Origin: Sulfurimonadaceae bacterium
GTDB lineage: Bacteria; Campylobacterota; Campylobacteria; Campylobacterales; Sulfurimonadaceae
NCBI GenBank assembly: GCA_016744905.1
Contig: JADGDM010000006.1
Location: 1 to 64,000, forward strand
Direction: 5' to 3'
Length of the DNA stretch: 64,000 bases
Under the pieces are notes generated by a model. The model was not told the origin of the DNA and made no database searches. It saw only the letters and a program-made list of their open reading frames with translations. Below, piece by piece: positions 6,190 to 14,374 of the stretch. The first letter of the stretch is position 1. Each line of letters starts with the position of its first letter. Made by a program: the position numbers and the translations under genes.

Positions 6190-8061
6190 TTAAGAAGAAG
6201 GAAACCTAAGTGTAAAACATGCACCATTTCTTTCATTATGCACAGAGATACTTCCTGAAAGCTTCTGCTCCATAATCAACTGTGACATATAAAGTCCTAT
6301 ACCTGTTCCGCCTATTTCGGCCTTAGTACTGATATGGGGCTCAAATATCTGAGAGAGGATACTTTGATCTACACCACCCCCATTGTCACAAAAGAGTAGG
6401 ACATTTTCACCATTTTCTTGTGATAAGGAGATATGGATACTTCTGTCTGAATTTTTACTTTCACACAGGGCATCTTTAGCGTTGTTGAGCAGATTTAAAA
6501 GTACTTGAGCAAATTCACTTTCTGATTTTTGTGCAAAAAATATCCCCTCTTTGGCATCTAACTGCACATCTATATGGTGATAATCTAAACCCGCAGAGAC
6601 AATATTAATCGCTTGACGCAGTGCAAAAACAACATCAAAACGTTTATCATTTTCGTTCGGTGTAAAAAAGAGTCTGAAATCATCTATCGTTTGCGACATA
6701 TATTTAATCATTTGATTGCCATGTGTCATCTTTTTTTCTAAATAGACCGCATCAAGTTCACCAAATGCCTGAGCAGACTCAAGGTTCATAAAGATGCCTC
6801 CGAGCTGTGCAAGAGGCTGTCTCCATTGATGGGCGATATGTCCTATCATCTCTCCCATTGAAGCCAATCTTGATTGTTGCATCATCAGATATTCTTGCTC
6901 TTGGCGCAGACGTATTTCCTCTCTTATTTCCTCTTGAAGTTGCTGTTTCATCACCTCATGTTCTGTCACATCTTTGGCGATAAGCTTAAGATAACGGCTA
7001 TTAATATTTTTTGAAAGTGTTCCCGAAAATTCATAATTTCGAGCATCCACCAGTGCAGAAAAATTCTCAATCTGTCCACTTTTTTCAAGTGCGCTATACA
7101 GACCTATCCAGGTCTCTCCAAAAAGTGCTTGAGGAGACTGCTCTAACAAACCCTCTCCAAAATTCTCTTTGGCTTTACGGTTCATCCAATGTATTACTTG
7201 ATGATTAGGCACATCAAATATCTCAATAATCGCCTCAGGAAGCAGATCCATAATCTCCTTGGCGTGACGCAGTTTAATCTCAAGCATCCGAGCAACATTG
7301 CCCTTGATATGCTTAAATATATCTCTATTGGTTAACAACGCACGCATTGCTCCATCAGTATCGCAAACCAAAACACGTCTGATATTACTATGACGCATCA
7401 GCTCAATCACCTCGGTTATCGCCTCTTGACTTGAAACAGAAGAGACAGGTGAAGACATCAAAGTCTGCACCTCTTGTGCAAGATCAAGACCATGATAACC
7501 CGCAGAGAGAATATCTTTTTCTGTCACAATTCCTATGGCTTTAAGCGCACTATCCGTGACAATAACAGAGCCTATTTTGGCCTGATGCATCAATTCACGC
7601 ACGTCATTTAAGGTCTTCCCCTGCTCTACTGAAATCACACGTGCATCATGCTCTAGCAGATCCGCTACTTTCAAGTCAACCTTATACACATCCTCTTCTA
7701 AAAAACCAAAAAGATCCTCTTGTAAAACCATTCCACAATACAGACCCGCATCATCAATCAACACCAAGCGGCGGATATTATTGCTCACCACCAAATCAAA
7801 GGCGGATTCAACTGGTCTACTCTGATTGGCTGTAATCACTGGATGTATTGATAAAGGCATTACCGGTTGTGAAAAGTCCGTCAACTCTGCAAAGTGAGCA
7901 AGAACCAAACCCTCTGTGACGATACCTACAGGACGTCCCTCTTCAAGCAGCACCACGGAACCATTTTTGTTTTCCAACATAGAAGCCATGGCCTCCCCCA
8001 GTGTGGCACTCGAAGCGATCGAAAATCCAAGCGTATGCGCAATAGAAGATAAATCCCTCAC
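6190..8061 (-). CDS. Soluble histidine kinase with four CBS motifs and PAS
   Basis: This 623-residue protein has no membrane segment. Residues about 5-255 hold four CBS repeats (two Bateman modules; for example MSSPVSSVSSQEAITEV then NIRRVLV). A PAS-like domain follows at about 265-370. A short coiled coil leads to the H box AHQWRQPL, with the phosphorylated His near residue 409. The ATPase domain has LLNLLNNAKDAL, DNGGGVD and GTGIGLYMSQL. CBS domains usually bind adenosine nucleotides, so an energy or nucleotide signal is plausible. The GTG start overlaps the TGA of the response regulator gene (GTGA), which marks translational coupling. Confidence 0.88.
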   Translation of the reverse strand: MRDLSSIAHTLGFSIASSATLGEAMASMLENKNGSVVLLEEGRPVGIVTEGLVLAHFAELTDFSQPVMPLSIHPVITANQSRPVESAFDLVVSNNIRRLVLIDDAGLYCGMVLQEDLFGFLEEDVYKVDLKVADLLEHDARVISVEQGKTLNDVRELMHQAKIGSVIVTDSALKAIGIVTEKDILSAGYHGLDLAQEVQTLMSSPVSSVSSQEAITEVIELMRHSNIRRVLVCDTDGAMRALLTNRDIFKHIKGNVARMLEIKLRHAKEIMDLLPEAIIEIFDVPNHQVIHWMNRKAKENFGEGLLEQSPQALFGETWIGLYSALEKSGQIENFSALVDARNYEFSGTLSKNINSRYLKLIAKDVTEHEVMKQQLQEEIREEIRLRQEQEYLMMQQSRLASMGEMIGHIAHQWRQPLAQLGGIFMNLESAQAFGELDAVYLEKKMTHGNQMIKYMSQTIDDFRLFFTPNENDKRFDVVFALRQAINIVSAGLDYHHIDVQLDAKEGIFFAQKSESEFAQVLLNLLNNAKDALCESKNSDRSIHISLSQENGENVLLFCDNGGGVDQSILSQIFEPHISTKAEIGGTGIGLYMSQLIMEQKLSGSISVHNERNGACFTLRFPSS

Positions 8062-8771
8062 CGCTTCTCCTTCTCATAAAGTTTGTAACCAATGGCAGCA
8101 ATATTTTTTATCAATTCACTGTGGCTCTTTTTACGTAAGTTGCGTATCTGAGCGCGCAGGGCATCTTTGCTCATCACACTCTCTGGCCAGACTTCATACT
8201 GCAAGGCTTCATAAGAGAGTGTTTTTCCAACATTTGCGATAAAGAACTCCAAAAGCTGCATCTCTTTACGTCTTAAGTGCACTATCTCATCTTCATAAAT
8301 CAGCTCTTTACGTACCATCTCATAACAAAAACCCGCCCCTAAATCAATCTCTGTCTCTACCAATAAGGTTCGATCTTTGTACTCATCAGCTGCTTTACTC
8401 AGCGCCTCCATTAACTCGGTACTGGTCACAGGCTTAACAAGGTAGCGCGTCAGCTCCAACTCAACAGCGGTTAATAAAAACTCTTTGTCTGTATAGGCCG
8501 TTGAGATTATAATACGGGTGTCATGATCACTTAAGCGGAGTTCTCTGGCAAAGTCTATACCACTTTTACCCGGTAGATTGATGTCAAGTAATATAATATC
8601 AGGATTGATTTTTTCATAAAGTTCTTGACCTATTTCTGCGCTTTGAGCAAGATGAAGGTTAGAGGTATAGCGTCTTAAAAATTCAGCCAAATATCCTTGT
8701 ATCTCAGCATCATCTTCTACGTATAATAGGGTTAGATTTTTAATTTTTGAAGCGAAGAGATGGTGATCCAT
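8058..8771 (-). CDS. OmpR-like response regulator
   Basis: This 237-residue protein has a receiver domain (residues 12-128) with the phosphoacceptor in LLDINLPGKSG (Asp63), the conserved Thr91 and Lys113 (YLVKPV). A winged-helix DNA-binding domain follows (about residues 140-235, ending in IAAIGYKLYEK). It is the cognate regulator of the CBS kinase encoded just downstream. The leader can form a hairpin TATTTAC/GTAAATA close to the AAAGG ribosome site, which may be an attenuator between this gene and the DUF234 gene upstream. Confidence 0.9.
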   Translation of the reverse strand: MDHHLFASKIKNLTLLYVEDDAEIQGYLAEFLRRYTSNLHLAQSAEIGQELYEKINPDIILLDINLPGKSGIDFARELRLSDHDTRIIISTAYTDKEFLLTAVELELTRYLVKPVTSTELMEALSKAADEYKDRTLLVETEIDLGAGFCYEMVRKELIYEDEIVHLRRKEMQLLEFFIANVGKTLSYEALQYEVWPESVMSKDALRAQIRNLRKKSHSELIKNIAAIGYKLYEKEKR

Positions 8772-8776
8772 AGGGG

Positions 8777-8829
8777 GCCTTTATTTACAAGTAAATAGAT
8801 AAAGCCTCTGGCTTAGGGAATTAAGCCAG
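8777..8829 (-). repeat. Two hairpins between the DUF234 gene and the response regulator gene
   Basis: CTGGCTTA (8808-8815) pairs with TAAGCCAG (8822-8829) across a 6-nt loop overlapping the DUF234 stop. Next to it, GCCTTTATTTAC (8777-8788) faces the imperfect complement at 8791-8806. On the minus strand the second hairpin ends at the ribosome site of the response regulator gene. No U-run follows either stem, so a standard intrinsic terminator is not supported. Attenuation or RNA processing is possible. Confidence 0.45.
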
Positions 8830-9699
8830 TAAACTTTTAAGATTTTTCACACTGTAGAGTCTAAGGTTCTCATTTTTCAAGGCTTTTAACTCATTTGAAA
8901 AACCACGTTTTGAAAAAAGTACCAAGATATCTGCTTTTAGACCTAAGGTCTCTAACATATCTTGTAGTTTGGTGAGTTCTGCTTTTTTCATTTTGGCATT
9001 TGAATAGCGACAAATTCCTGCTACTACTTTTCCACTGGTTGTTTTACCCAAGATATCCAAGGTAAATTCTCTGTCCCAATACGCACCAAGGTCAATAAAA
9101 GCGTCATCTTTAAAAATTTGAAACAGATACTCTTGCGCTAATTTTGCGTAGACTTGTTCTGGAAATTCTGCTTTTCTATTATTAAAACGCTCTTTAATCT
9201 CTTCATACTCCTCTTTGACAATACCTTTAAACAATGGAGAAACAAAGGCAAACCAAAAACGTAAAAAAGGCATATCAAAGTTGTACTTGTCTGAGTTCTC
9301 TTCTGAATTGAGTTGACGTGAACTGATTACAGGAGAGCTATCACAAGTCAAGATATCATGTTGAACCAGAAAATCAAGTGCAGGTTGCCCCGCCTCTTTA
9401 GTAATACGTGCGCGCTTAAAAGCCGTATGACTCTGCGCATCACCCATCGCTAGACCCGTCAAAACTGAGTGATACAGTCTGTCACCCAAGGTTGTTTCGA
9501 TCAGTTCTTGATGATAATGGTCATAATTATCTAAAATATTGTCTTTAATCAGTGTATACAGTGGCACTTCAAGGTCTATCTCCTCTTCTAAGCCACCAAA
9601 CACAGAAAAATATTCCAGTGCGTTTTCCATGTTTTCAGGTTCATTAAGCGTACAAAAAGAGCGAAATTGTTGAAGTAGTTGAGGATTAGGTGATTTGAT
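8821..9699 (-). CDS. DUF234 domain protein with atypical start
   Basis: This protein carries a DUF234 domain, normally the C-terminal part of archaeal/bacterial DEXX-box ATPases, here without the ATPase (FDMPFLRFWFAFVSPL, then a nuclease-like EFTLDILG and ILVLFSKRGFS). The first ATG in frame is at 9630, giving 269 residues, but it has no ribosome site. The frame stays open and protein-like upstream (SPNPQLLQQFRSFC). A strong CTAAAGG (9712-9706) sits 6 nt before an ATC codon (9699-9697), and a TATAAT lies at 9732-9727. I therefore place the start at the ATC, giving 292 residues. ATC could be a rare start, a mutation or a sequencing error. Confidence 0.6.
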   Translation of the reverse strand: MKSPNPQLLQQFRSFCTLNEPENMENALEYFSVFGGLEEEIDLEVPLYTLIKDNILDNYDHYHQELIETTLGDRLYHSVLTGLAMGDAQSHTAFKRARITKEAGQPALDFLVQHDILTCDSSPVISSRQLNSEENSDKYNFDMPFLRFWFAFVSPLFKGIVKEEYEEIKERFNNRKAEFPEQVYAKLAQEYLFQIFKDDAFIDLGAYWDREFTLDILGKTTSGKVVAGICRYSNAKMKKAELTKLQDMLETLGLKADILVLFSKRGFSNELKALKNENLRLYSVKNLKSLLA

Positions 9700-9726
9700 A
9701 GGCGTGCCTTTAGAATTATTTGTAAA

Positions 9727-9732
9727 ATTATA
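9727..9732 (-). promoter_or_regulatory. -10 box of the DUF234 gene
   Basis: TATAAT on the minus strand lies 14 nt upstream of the CTAAAGG ribosome site. It is divergent from the promoter of the outer-membrane protein gene 43 bp away, so both genes share a short control region (9700-9786). Confidence 0.55.
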
Positions 9733-9774
9733 CAGTAATAATTAGTCTGCGTCAGCACTTACACTAACGTGTGT

Positions 9775-9780
9775 TATAAT
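9775..9780 (+). promoter_or_regulatory. -10 box giving a probably leaderless transcript
   Basis: TATAAT is followed by only 6 nt (TTAAAC) before the ATG at 9787, and no Shine-Dalgarno sequence is present. Transcription from this box would begin at or next to the A of the start codon. Confidence 0.55.
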
Positions 9781-9786
9781 TTAAAC

Positions 9787-11076
9787 ATGAAAATCCTTAT
9801 ATGGTTACTACTATTTCACTACTCTTTACTCGCCTCATCGTATCTCACCCAGGATGTTTATGACCACAATAAAACCACCAAACGCTGGGTCGCACTGCCG
9901 TACGCCTTCTCAACTACTGCGGCAGGAACCAACTTTGGTGCCATTGCCATGTTCAATGGGTACTTACAAAAAAGTATCTCTATTGTTACCAGTGCCTACA
10001 TAGGACTCAAAACACAAACCACACAAATTTCACCTGAGATACTCAATCCCAACACTTCCGAGCCAGAAGAAGCAAGAGCAAGTGGTTTTTTTATAGGTAT
10101 CAATGGAATTCGAATTCCGCACTATAGAAGATGGTTACTCTCTGGTTATTTCTACTCCGCTTACGCACCCAATCAAAGCTTTTATCTTGATGGAAGTAAT
10201 GATTCAACTGTAGAGAAAAATCGTATACAAATACAAGGTTATAATACTTGGGGATATATGGATATCAGATATGTATTGCCCATGGGTGTAAGCCGTAAAA
10301 AAGTACTGCCAATTATTCATCTAACCCGTGGTATTGCAGACAATCAAGCCATGCCAAAAGAGGGACAAAGTACGATTGGAATATCCCCTTTTTATCACTA
10401 CTATAACGCAGAAATCATCCCAAATCAGCCCAGTTTAAATAGTAATGGAATCAGTCTCTATTTGGAGCATGAACATACCAACTTTCCTTCAAATCCCAGC
10501 AATGGATTTAGGTACAAACTGGAGTACACCCAAGATTTTGGAATTTTAGACAGTAGTAGAGATTGGAACAATCTTTATGGGAGTTTTTCTTTTTTTAAGA
10601 GCTTTGCCCCTTTTAGCTTCTCTTCTCAAAACACTTTGGCCTTAAATATTCAAAGCGCCTATTCACCTTCGTTTAACTACGCCAATAAAGAGAACCCTAT
10701 CTACTATGAAGGACAAGAACCTTTTTATGGAAACAGTAGCCTAGGAGGAAGTAACCGCATGCGTGCTTATGACAGCAACCGATTTTTTGATAAGGCGATG
10801 CTTTACTATAGCGCTGAGTATCGTATGGTTATCAAGTCAAATCCTCTAGAAGATCAAGAGATATTACCAACAAAAATAGACTGGTTTCAAGTTGTTGCCT
10901 TTGTTGAAGCCGCTAAGGTCAACCCCAGCTACAATATTGCTCAATTTCATCAAGATATGAAACTCGATGTTGGTCTAAGTCTGCGTGCCTTGGCGGCTAA
11001 AATTCCTGTTCGTTTTGATATCGCTTATGGAGAAGAGGGCACCAATCTATGGGTGATGTTAAAACATCCATTTTGA
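9787..11076 (+). CDS. Omp85/BamA-like outer-membrane beta-barrel protein
   Basis: This 429-residue protein starts with a signal peptide (MKILIWLLLFHYSLLASS) and consists of alternating aromatic beta strands ending in a terminal Phe (WVMLKHPF), as expected for outer-membrane insertion. Near residue 320, SNRMRAYDSNRFF resembles the VRGY/F loop motif of Omp85 barrels, with Ala replacing Gly. No POTRA domains are present, so it resembles the short bacterial surface-antigen/D15 barrels. The substrate is unknown. ATG 9787 is preferred over the GTG at 9769, which lies in the promoter. Confidence 0.75.
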   Translation: MKILIWLLLFHYSLLASSYLTQDVYDHNKTTKRWVALPYAFSTTAAGTNFGAIAMFNGYLQKSISIVTSAYIGLKTQTTQISPEILNPNTSEPEEARASGFFIGINGIRIPHYRRWLLSGYFYSAYAPNQSFYLDGSNDSTVEKNRIQIQGYNTWGYMDIRYVLPMGVSRKKVLPIIHLTRGIADNQAMPKEGQSTIGISPFYHYYNAEIIPNQPSLNSNGISLYLEHEHTNFPSNPSNGFRYKLEYTQDFGILDSSRDWNNLYGSFSFFKSFAPFSFSSQNTLALNIQSAYSPSFNYANKENPIYYEGQEPFYGNSSLGGSNRMRAYDSNRFFDKAMLYYSAEYRMVIKSNPLEDQEILPTKIDWFQVVAFVEAAKVNPSYNIAQFHQDMKLDVGLSLRALAAKIPVRFDIAYGEEGTNLWVMLKHPF

Positions 11077-11131
11077 TATTTATCCAGCTATTATTTATAT
11101 TCTTGTAAACTCAAAACACAGAAGGTTTTTT

Positions 11132-11575
11132 ATGCTCAAAACAGTACTTATTTTTATACTCTGCCTCTTACCATTAAGCGCACTGGAACTGCCCACTATT
11201 GATGTGGAGGACAGTGTTAAACCCCATATCGTTATCTTTAAGGCGACCAATATTTTAGTGGACGAAAAGTCATCATATGAGATCAAATGGAAAACCACCC
11301 ACGCTACTGATGTGCAACTCACTTATATCGGAAAAGTAAAAATATCAGGCAGTATCATCATTACAGAAGATGAATATAATAGAGGTCCTATTACCCTGAC
11401 TGCTTCAAGCAGGGATAGTGATTTTTCAGACTCAAAAACCATCAATATGGGTGGAAAAAGTGAGGGTGGAGATGTTGTTATTTTCACCAAAGAATCACCG
11501 AGTACAAGAACCTATCAAAACTACAATACACGACCGTATCCAAGAAGATACTACCGTCCTTATAGGAGATATTAA
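11132..11575 (+). CDS. Secreted protein with basic Arg/Tyr-rich tail
   Basis: This 147-residue protein has a signal peptide (MLKTVLIFILCLLPLSA), then a beta-rich segment of about 80 residues that may be an Ig-like fold (YEIKWKTTHATDVQLTYIG, then GPITLTASS). It ends in a low-complexity tail RPYPRRYYRPYRRY. It is not recognised. The tail could contact nucleic acid, LPS or a cell-surface polymer. AAGG lies 6 nt before the ATG. The stop overlaps the start of the DksA-like gene by 1 nt. Confidence 0.7.
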   Translation: MLKTVLIFILCLLPLSALELPTIDVEDSVKPHIVIFKATNILVDEKSSYEIKWKTTHATDVQLTYIGKVKISGSIIITEDEYNRGPITLTASSRDSDFSDSKTINMGGKSEGGDVVIFTKESPSTRTYQNYNTRPYPRRYYRPYRRY

Positions 11576-11919
11576 TGAGCCCCCAAGAGCGCGCTGATAT
11601 CAAATCAAAAATTATTAATGATCTTAATTTTGTTAAAAAAGAGATAGCAGATCTACAAGAGAAAACAGCCCCCATCGCACCGGACTGTTCACTCGGTCGC
11701 CTCACACGACAAGAGATGATTCAAGAGCAACAAGTCTCAGAACACGCCTTACATGAAGCAGAGATACGCCTCAACAAACTCACCTTTGCATTTTCAAAAG
11801 TAGATAAAGAGAGTTTTGGAGAGTGTATGGAGTGCGAAGAGGATATCCCACTAGCGCGCTTGATGTTGGTTCCAGAATCCGTCTACTGTATGGAATGTGC
11901 GCGTGAAAAGTCGCTATAA
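11575..11919 (+). CDS. DksA/TraR-family zinc-finger protein
   Basis: This 114-residue protein has an N-terminal coiled coil (about residues 5-75) and a four-Cys zinc finger, CMECEE...CMEC (about residues 84-108), as in short DksA/TraR proteins. These bind the RNA polymerase secondary channel and alter initiation in response to stress. The coiled-coil tip lacks the classic DxxDxA motif, so it may be a paralogue with modified activity. It is translated from TAATG, overlapping the upstream stop. Confidence 0.85.
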   Translation: MSPQERADIKSKIINDLNFVKKEIADLQEKTAPIAPDCSLGRLTRQEMIQEQQVSEHALHEAEIRLNKLTFAFSKVDKESFGECMECEEDIPLARLMLVPESVYCMECAREKSL

Positions 11920-11951
11920 TCTTTACAAGAGAAACTTTAAAGGAGATACGT

Positions 11952-12056
11952 ATGGTTAAAAATATTATTATCGGACTTATTATCGTACTTGCTATCGGCG
12001 GTATGATTTATAAAGCCACTGCACCAAATGACTATCAACACCCAGCTACACGCTAA
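11952..12056 (+). CDS. 34-residue single-pass membrane peptide
   Basis: A short ORF begins at ATG 11952, behind an excellent ribosome site (AAAGGAGATACGT), and ends at TAA 12054-12056. The product has a positively charged start (MVKN), one hydrophobic helix (IIIGLIIVLAIGGMIY) and a polar tail (KATAPNDYQHPATR). It is probably an inner-membrane microprotein. It follows the DksA-like gene by 32 nt and may be cotranscribed. The strong ribosome site and sensible topology support translation; the function is unknown. Confidence 0.65.
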   Translation: MVKNIIIGLIIVLAIGGMIYKATAPNDYQHPATR

Positions 12057-12119
12057 AACTTCTATATTCTTCACATCTTGATTATTACTATTTTAATTGA
12101 GACTGAAGAATTTTCTTTA

Positions 12120-12162
12120 TATATCAATATATCTTGATATAGTAATTTTAATACGTTACAAT
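12120..12162 (+). promoter_or_regulatory. ArsR operator and promoter
   Basis: The inverted repeat TATATCAA (12120-12127) - 6 nt - TTGATATA (12134-12141) contains the TCAA-N6-TTGA core typical of ArsR-family operators. Its right half supplies a -35-like TTGATA (12134-12139), followed after 17 nt by TACAAT (12157-12162). Binding of ArsR would therefore block RNA polymerase directly. This controls the gene cluster starting at 12191 and implies negative autoregulation relieved by metalloid binding. Confidence 0.75.
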
Positions 12163-12190
12163 GTTTACATAAATAATTTCAGGAGTTTAC

Positions 12191-12514
12191 GTGGAGACAT
12201 TTTTAAAATCTATCTCAGCACTTAATGATGAGACCCGTCTTTTGATACTTCGATTTATCGATAAAAATGGAGAAGTCTGTGTTTGTGACTTACAAAGCTC
12301 TTTAGAGATGATACAGTCACGTCTTTCTCGTCACTTAAAGATATTAAAAGAGGCTGGCTTTTTAAAAGTTGAACGTAAAGGGACGTGGGCATACTACTCG
12401 GTTCGCTCTCCTCTTGATAGATTTCGTAGTGAAGCCTTTGAGGAGATCCGTTATCTTGAAATGGATATCCCAAAACTCAATAAAATATCGCATACAGGAG
12501 AGTGTACCCTATGA
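12191..12514 (+). CDS. arsR: ArsR-family metalloid-responsive repressor
   Basis: This 107-residue winged-helix protein has the arsenic-sensing motif EVCVCDL (Cys pair near residues 31-33) and a recognition helix SRLSRHLKILKEAGF. The GTG start is preceded by AGGAG at 6 nt. The gene lies directly behind an ArsR-type operator and heads a cluster with arsC, a permease and thiol-redox proteins, so As(III) or Sb(III) is the likely inducer. Its 3' end overlaps the arsC start (ATGA). Confidence 0.92.
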   Translation: METFLKSISALNDETRLLILRFIDKNGEVCVCDLQSSLEMIQSRLSRHLKILKEAGFLKVERKGTWAYYSVRSPLDRFRSEAFEEIRYLEMDIPKLNKISHTGECTL

Positions 12515-12921
12515 GTCAAAAGAAAAATGTACTAATTTTATGTACGGGTAACAGCTGTCGCTCCATCATGGCCGAGGCTATTTTAAATACCTACCTTGGT
12601 GAATGTGTCAGCGCGCAGAGTTCAGGCGTAAGTGCCAGTGGAAAAGTAAATCCTAACGCACAAGCACTTCTAGCGTCTAAAGGTGAGTGGAGAGAAGTTT
12701 ATCATTCTAAGGTTATCGAAACAGTTTTAGACAGGGAGTATGATCTCATCATTACCGTTTGTGACAACGCAAAAGAGACCTGTCCTCTCTTTCCCAACGC
12801 CGTAAAAACCATCCATGTAGGCTTTGATGATCCTAGTGGAAAAGCAGTTGAAGAGTATGAGACAACGTACAACTTAATCAAAAAAGAGCTGCTTCCTGTC
12901 GTCAAATCGGAGCTCTGTTAA
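12511..12921 (+). CDS. arsC: Arsenate reductase, thioredoxin-coupled LMW-phosphatase type
   Basis: This 136-residue protein has the P-loop CTGNSCRS near the N-terminus and the resolving cysteines in CDNAKETCP (about residues 80-90). These are the three catalytic cysteines of the thioredoxin-dependent ArsC family, which reduces arsenate to arsenite in the cytoplasm. I chose ATG 12511 (AGGAG 10 nt upstream, overlapping the arsR stop) over the GTG at 12502. Thioredoxin-like proteins encoded downstream could be electron donors. Confidence 0.92.
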   Translation: MSQKKNVLILCTGNSCRSIMAEAILNTYLGECVSAQSSGVSASGKVNPNAQALLASKGEWREVYHSKVIETVLDREYDLIITVCDNAKETCPLFPNAVKTIHVGFDDPSGKAVEEYETTYNLIKKELLPVVKSELC

Positions 12922-12922
12922 G

Positions 12923-13867
12923 ATGTGGAAAGAGGCGGTTGACTATCTCACCTATAATCTTCTCAGTCTTGAAGGTCACGCAGGTGAAGCACTAAACTTT
13001 TTTATCTATGACACATTCAAAATATGGTTTCTACTCGTCACCATTATCTTTGTTGTCTCTTATTTGCGCACCCACTTTAACACCGAGTATGTACGCGCTC
13101 ATCTGCAAGGGAAGTCACAGCTTTATGGCAATGTCTTGGCTGCTGTTTTTGGAATCATTACCCCGTTTTGTAGCTGTAGTGCCATTCCTCTGTTTTTAGG
13201 ATTTATCCAAGCGCGTATTCCTGTGGGGGTGACTTTTTCGTTTCTCATCAGTTCGCCTATGAATAACGAAATCGCCATTGCTTTGCTCTTTGGTCTCTTT
13301 GGCTGGAAGATTACGGCGCTCTACATTGGCTTTGGTCTTCTCGTCGCTATTCTTGGTGGTTTTATCATCGGTCGTTTGGGTATGGAAAAATATATCTTAA
13401 TGGATGTGAAACCAATGGAAGGTGAGTTAGACGAAGTGAAAATCACCCTGACTCAGCGTGAGCGTTTACAAGAAGCCTATGATTACACCAAAGAGATATT
13501 TCAAAAGATCTATCTTTATGTTTTGCTTGGTGTGGGTATTGGCGCACTGATTCATGGCTATATCCCAGCAGATTTTATAGCGCGCTACGCTGGTGCAGAC
13601 AACATCTTTGCTGTACCACTGGCGGTGTTGATGGGTATCCCAATGTATTCAAATGCAGCAGGTGTCATGCCTTTGGTTGAAGTGCTTACTTCTAAGGGGA
13701 TGTTACTTGGAACCGCACTGAGTTTTATGATGGCAGTTACCGCGCTGAGCCTGCCAGAAGCCATGATACTCAAAAAGATTTTACACATAAAACTGATTGC
13801 TACATTTTTTGGGATTGTAGGTCTTGGAATTATTGGTATCGGTTATCTATTTAATTTTATTTTATAA
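12923..13867 (+). CDS. DUF318/ArsP-type permease
   Basis: This 314-residue protein has about eight hydrophobic helices in two related halves. The signature TPFCSCSAIPLFLGF (about residues 78-92), with a Cys pair, is followed by ISSPMNNEIAIALL; the second half has IPMYSNAAGVMPLVEVL. The family includes ArsP-like exporters of trivalent organoarsenicals and uncharacterised permeases. No ArsB or Acr3 pump is present in this operon, so this is the likely metalloid exporter; the substrate is inferred from context. It starts 2 nt after the arsC stop. Confidence 0.85.
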   Translation: MWKEAVDYLTYNLLSLEGHAGEALNFFIYDTFKIWFLLVTIIFVVSYLRTHFNTEYVRAHLQGKSQLYGNVLAAVFGIITPFCSCSAIPLFLGFIQARIPVGVTFSFLISSPMNNEIAIALLFGLFGWKITALYIGFGLLVAILGGFIIGRLGMEKYILMDVKPMEGELDEVKITLTQRERLQEAYDYTKEIFQKIYLYVLLGVGIGALIHGYIPADFIARYAGADNIFAVPLAVLMGIPMYSNAAGVMPLVEVLTSKGMLLGTALSFMMAVTALSLPEAMILKKILHIKLIATFFGIVGLGIIGIGYLFNFIL

Positions 13868-13875
13868 GGAAAAAT

Positions 13876-14133
13876 ATGTTTCAAATTAACAATACTGCGC
13901 AGGGCGTGAACGCTGTTTTAACAGGTTTTAAAAGTCAAGAGTTAGAGAAAAAGATACAAGATTGCCAAGACGGTAATTGTAGTTGTGAATGTGACCCAGA
14001 AATCATGTCAAAAATTGAGGACATCTCATTTAGCAGTAGTGCCGATAGTGTCACCATTAATGTCAAGGGCAATATCGATGCTCAAACCTTAGCCCCTCTT
14101 ATGCAAGAGTGTCTAATAGATAATAAGGAATAG
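13876..14133 (+). CDS. Cys-rich hypothetical protein in ars operon
   Basis: This 85-residue cytoplasmic protein is not recognised. It carries a dense cysteine cluster CQDGNCSCECD (about residues 29-39) and another Cys near the C-terminus (LMQECL). The second half looks alpha/beta (SVTINVKGNIDAQTLAPL). The cluster could bind As(III) or another thiophilic metal, or act in redox transfer with the neighbouring permease and thioredoxin-fold protein. AAGGA precedes the ATG. Confidence 0.75.
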   Translation: MFQINNTAQGVNAVLTGFKSQELEKKIQDCQDGNCSCECDPEIMSKIEDISFSSSADSVTINVKGNIDAQTLAPLMQECLIDNKE

Positions 14134-14136
14134 AAA

Positions 14137-14370
14137 ATGAAGATAGAGATATTAGGCACAGGCTGTAAAAAATGTAAAGACCTTGAGATAGTTGCCAAAG
14201 AAGCGGTCGCAAAGATTGGTGGTTTTCACAGTGTCGAAAAAGTTGAAGATATACAAAAAATCATGGACTATGGTGTGATGAGTACACCAGGTCTGGTTAT
14301 CGATGGAGAAGTTAAAAGCACAGGTAAACTGTTGAGTGTAGATGAAGTCATCGCACTGATGAAGGGATAA
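14137..14370 (+). CDS. Small thioredoxin-fold protein (TM0996/MTH895 type)
   Basis: This 77-residue protein has the redox motif GCKKCK at residues 9-14 and the cis-Pro region MSTPGLVIDGEVKSTG. It matches the minimal thioredoxin-like family typified by MTH895/TM0996. Such proteins often sit next to DUF318 permeases, as here, and are thought to deliver or reduce a substrate at the cytoplasmic face. It starts 3 nt after the Cys-rich gene. Confidence 0.88.
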   Translation: MKIEILGTGCKKCKDLEIVAKEAVAKIGGFHSVEKVEDIQKIMDYGVMSTPGLVIDGEVKSTGKLLSVDEVIALMKG

Positions 14371-14374
14371 AAAG

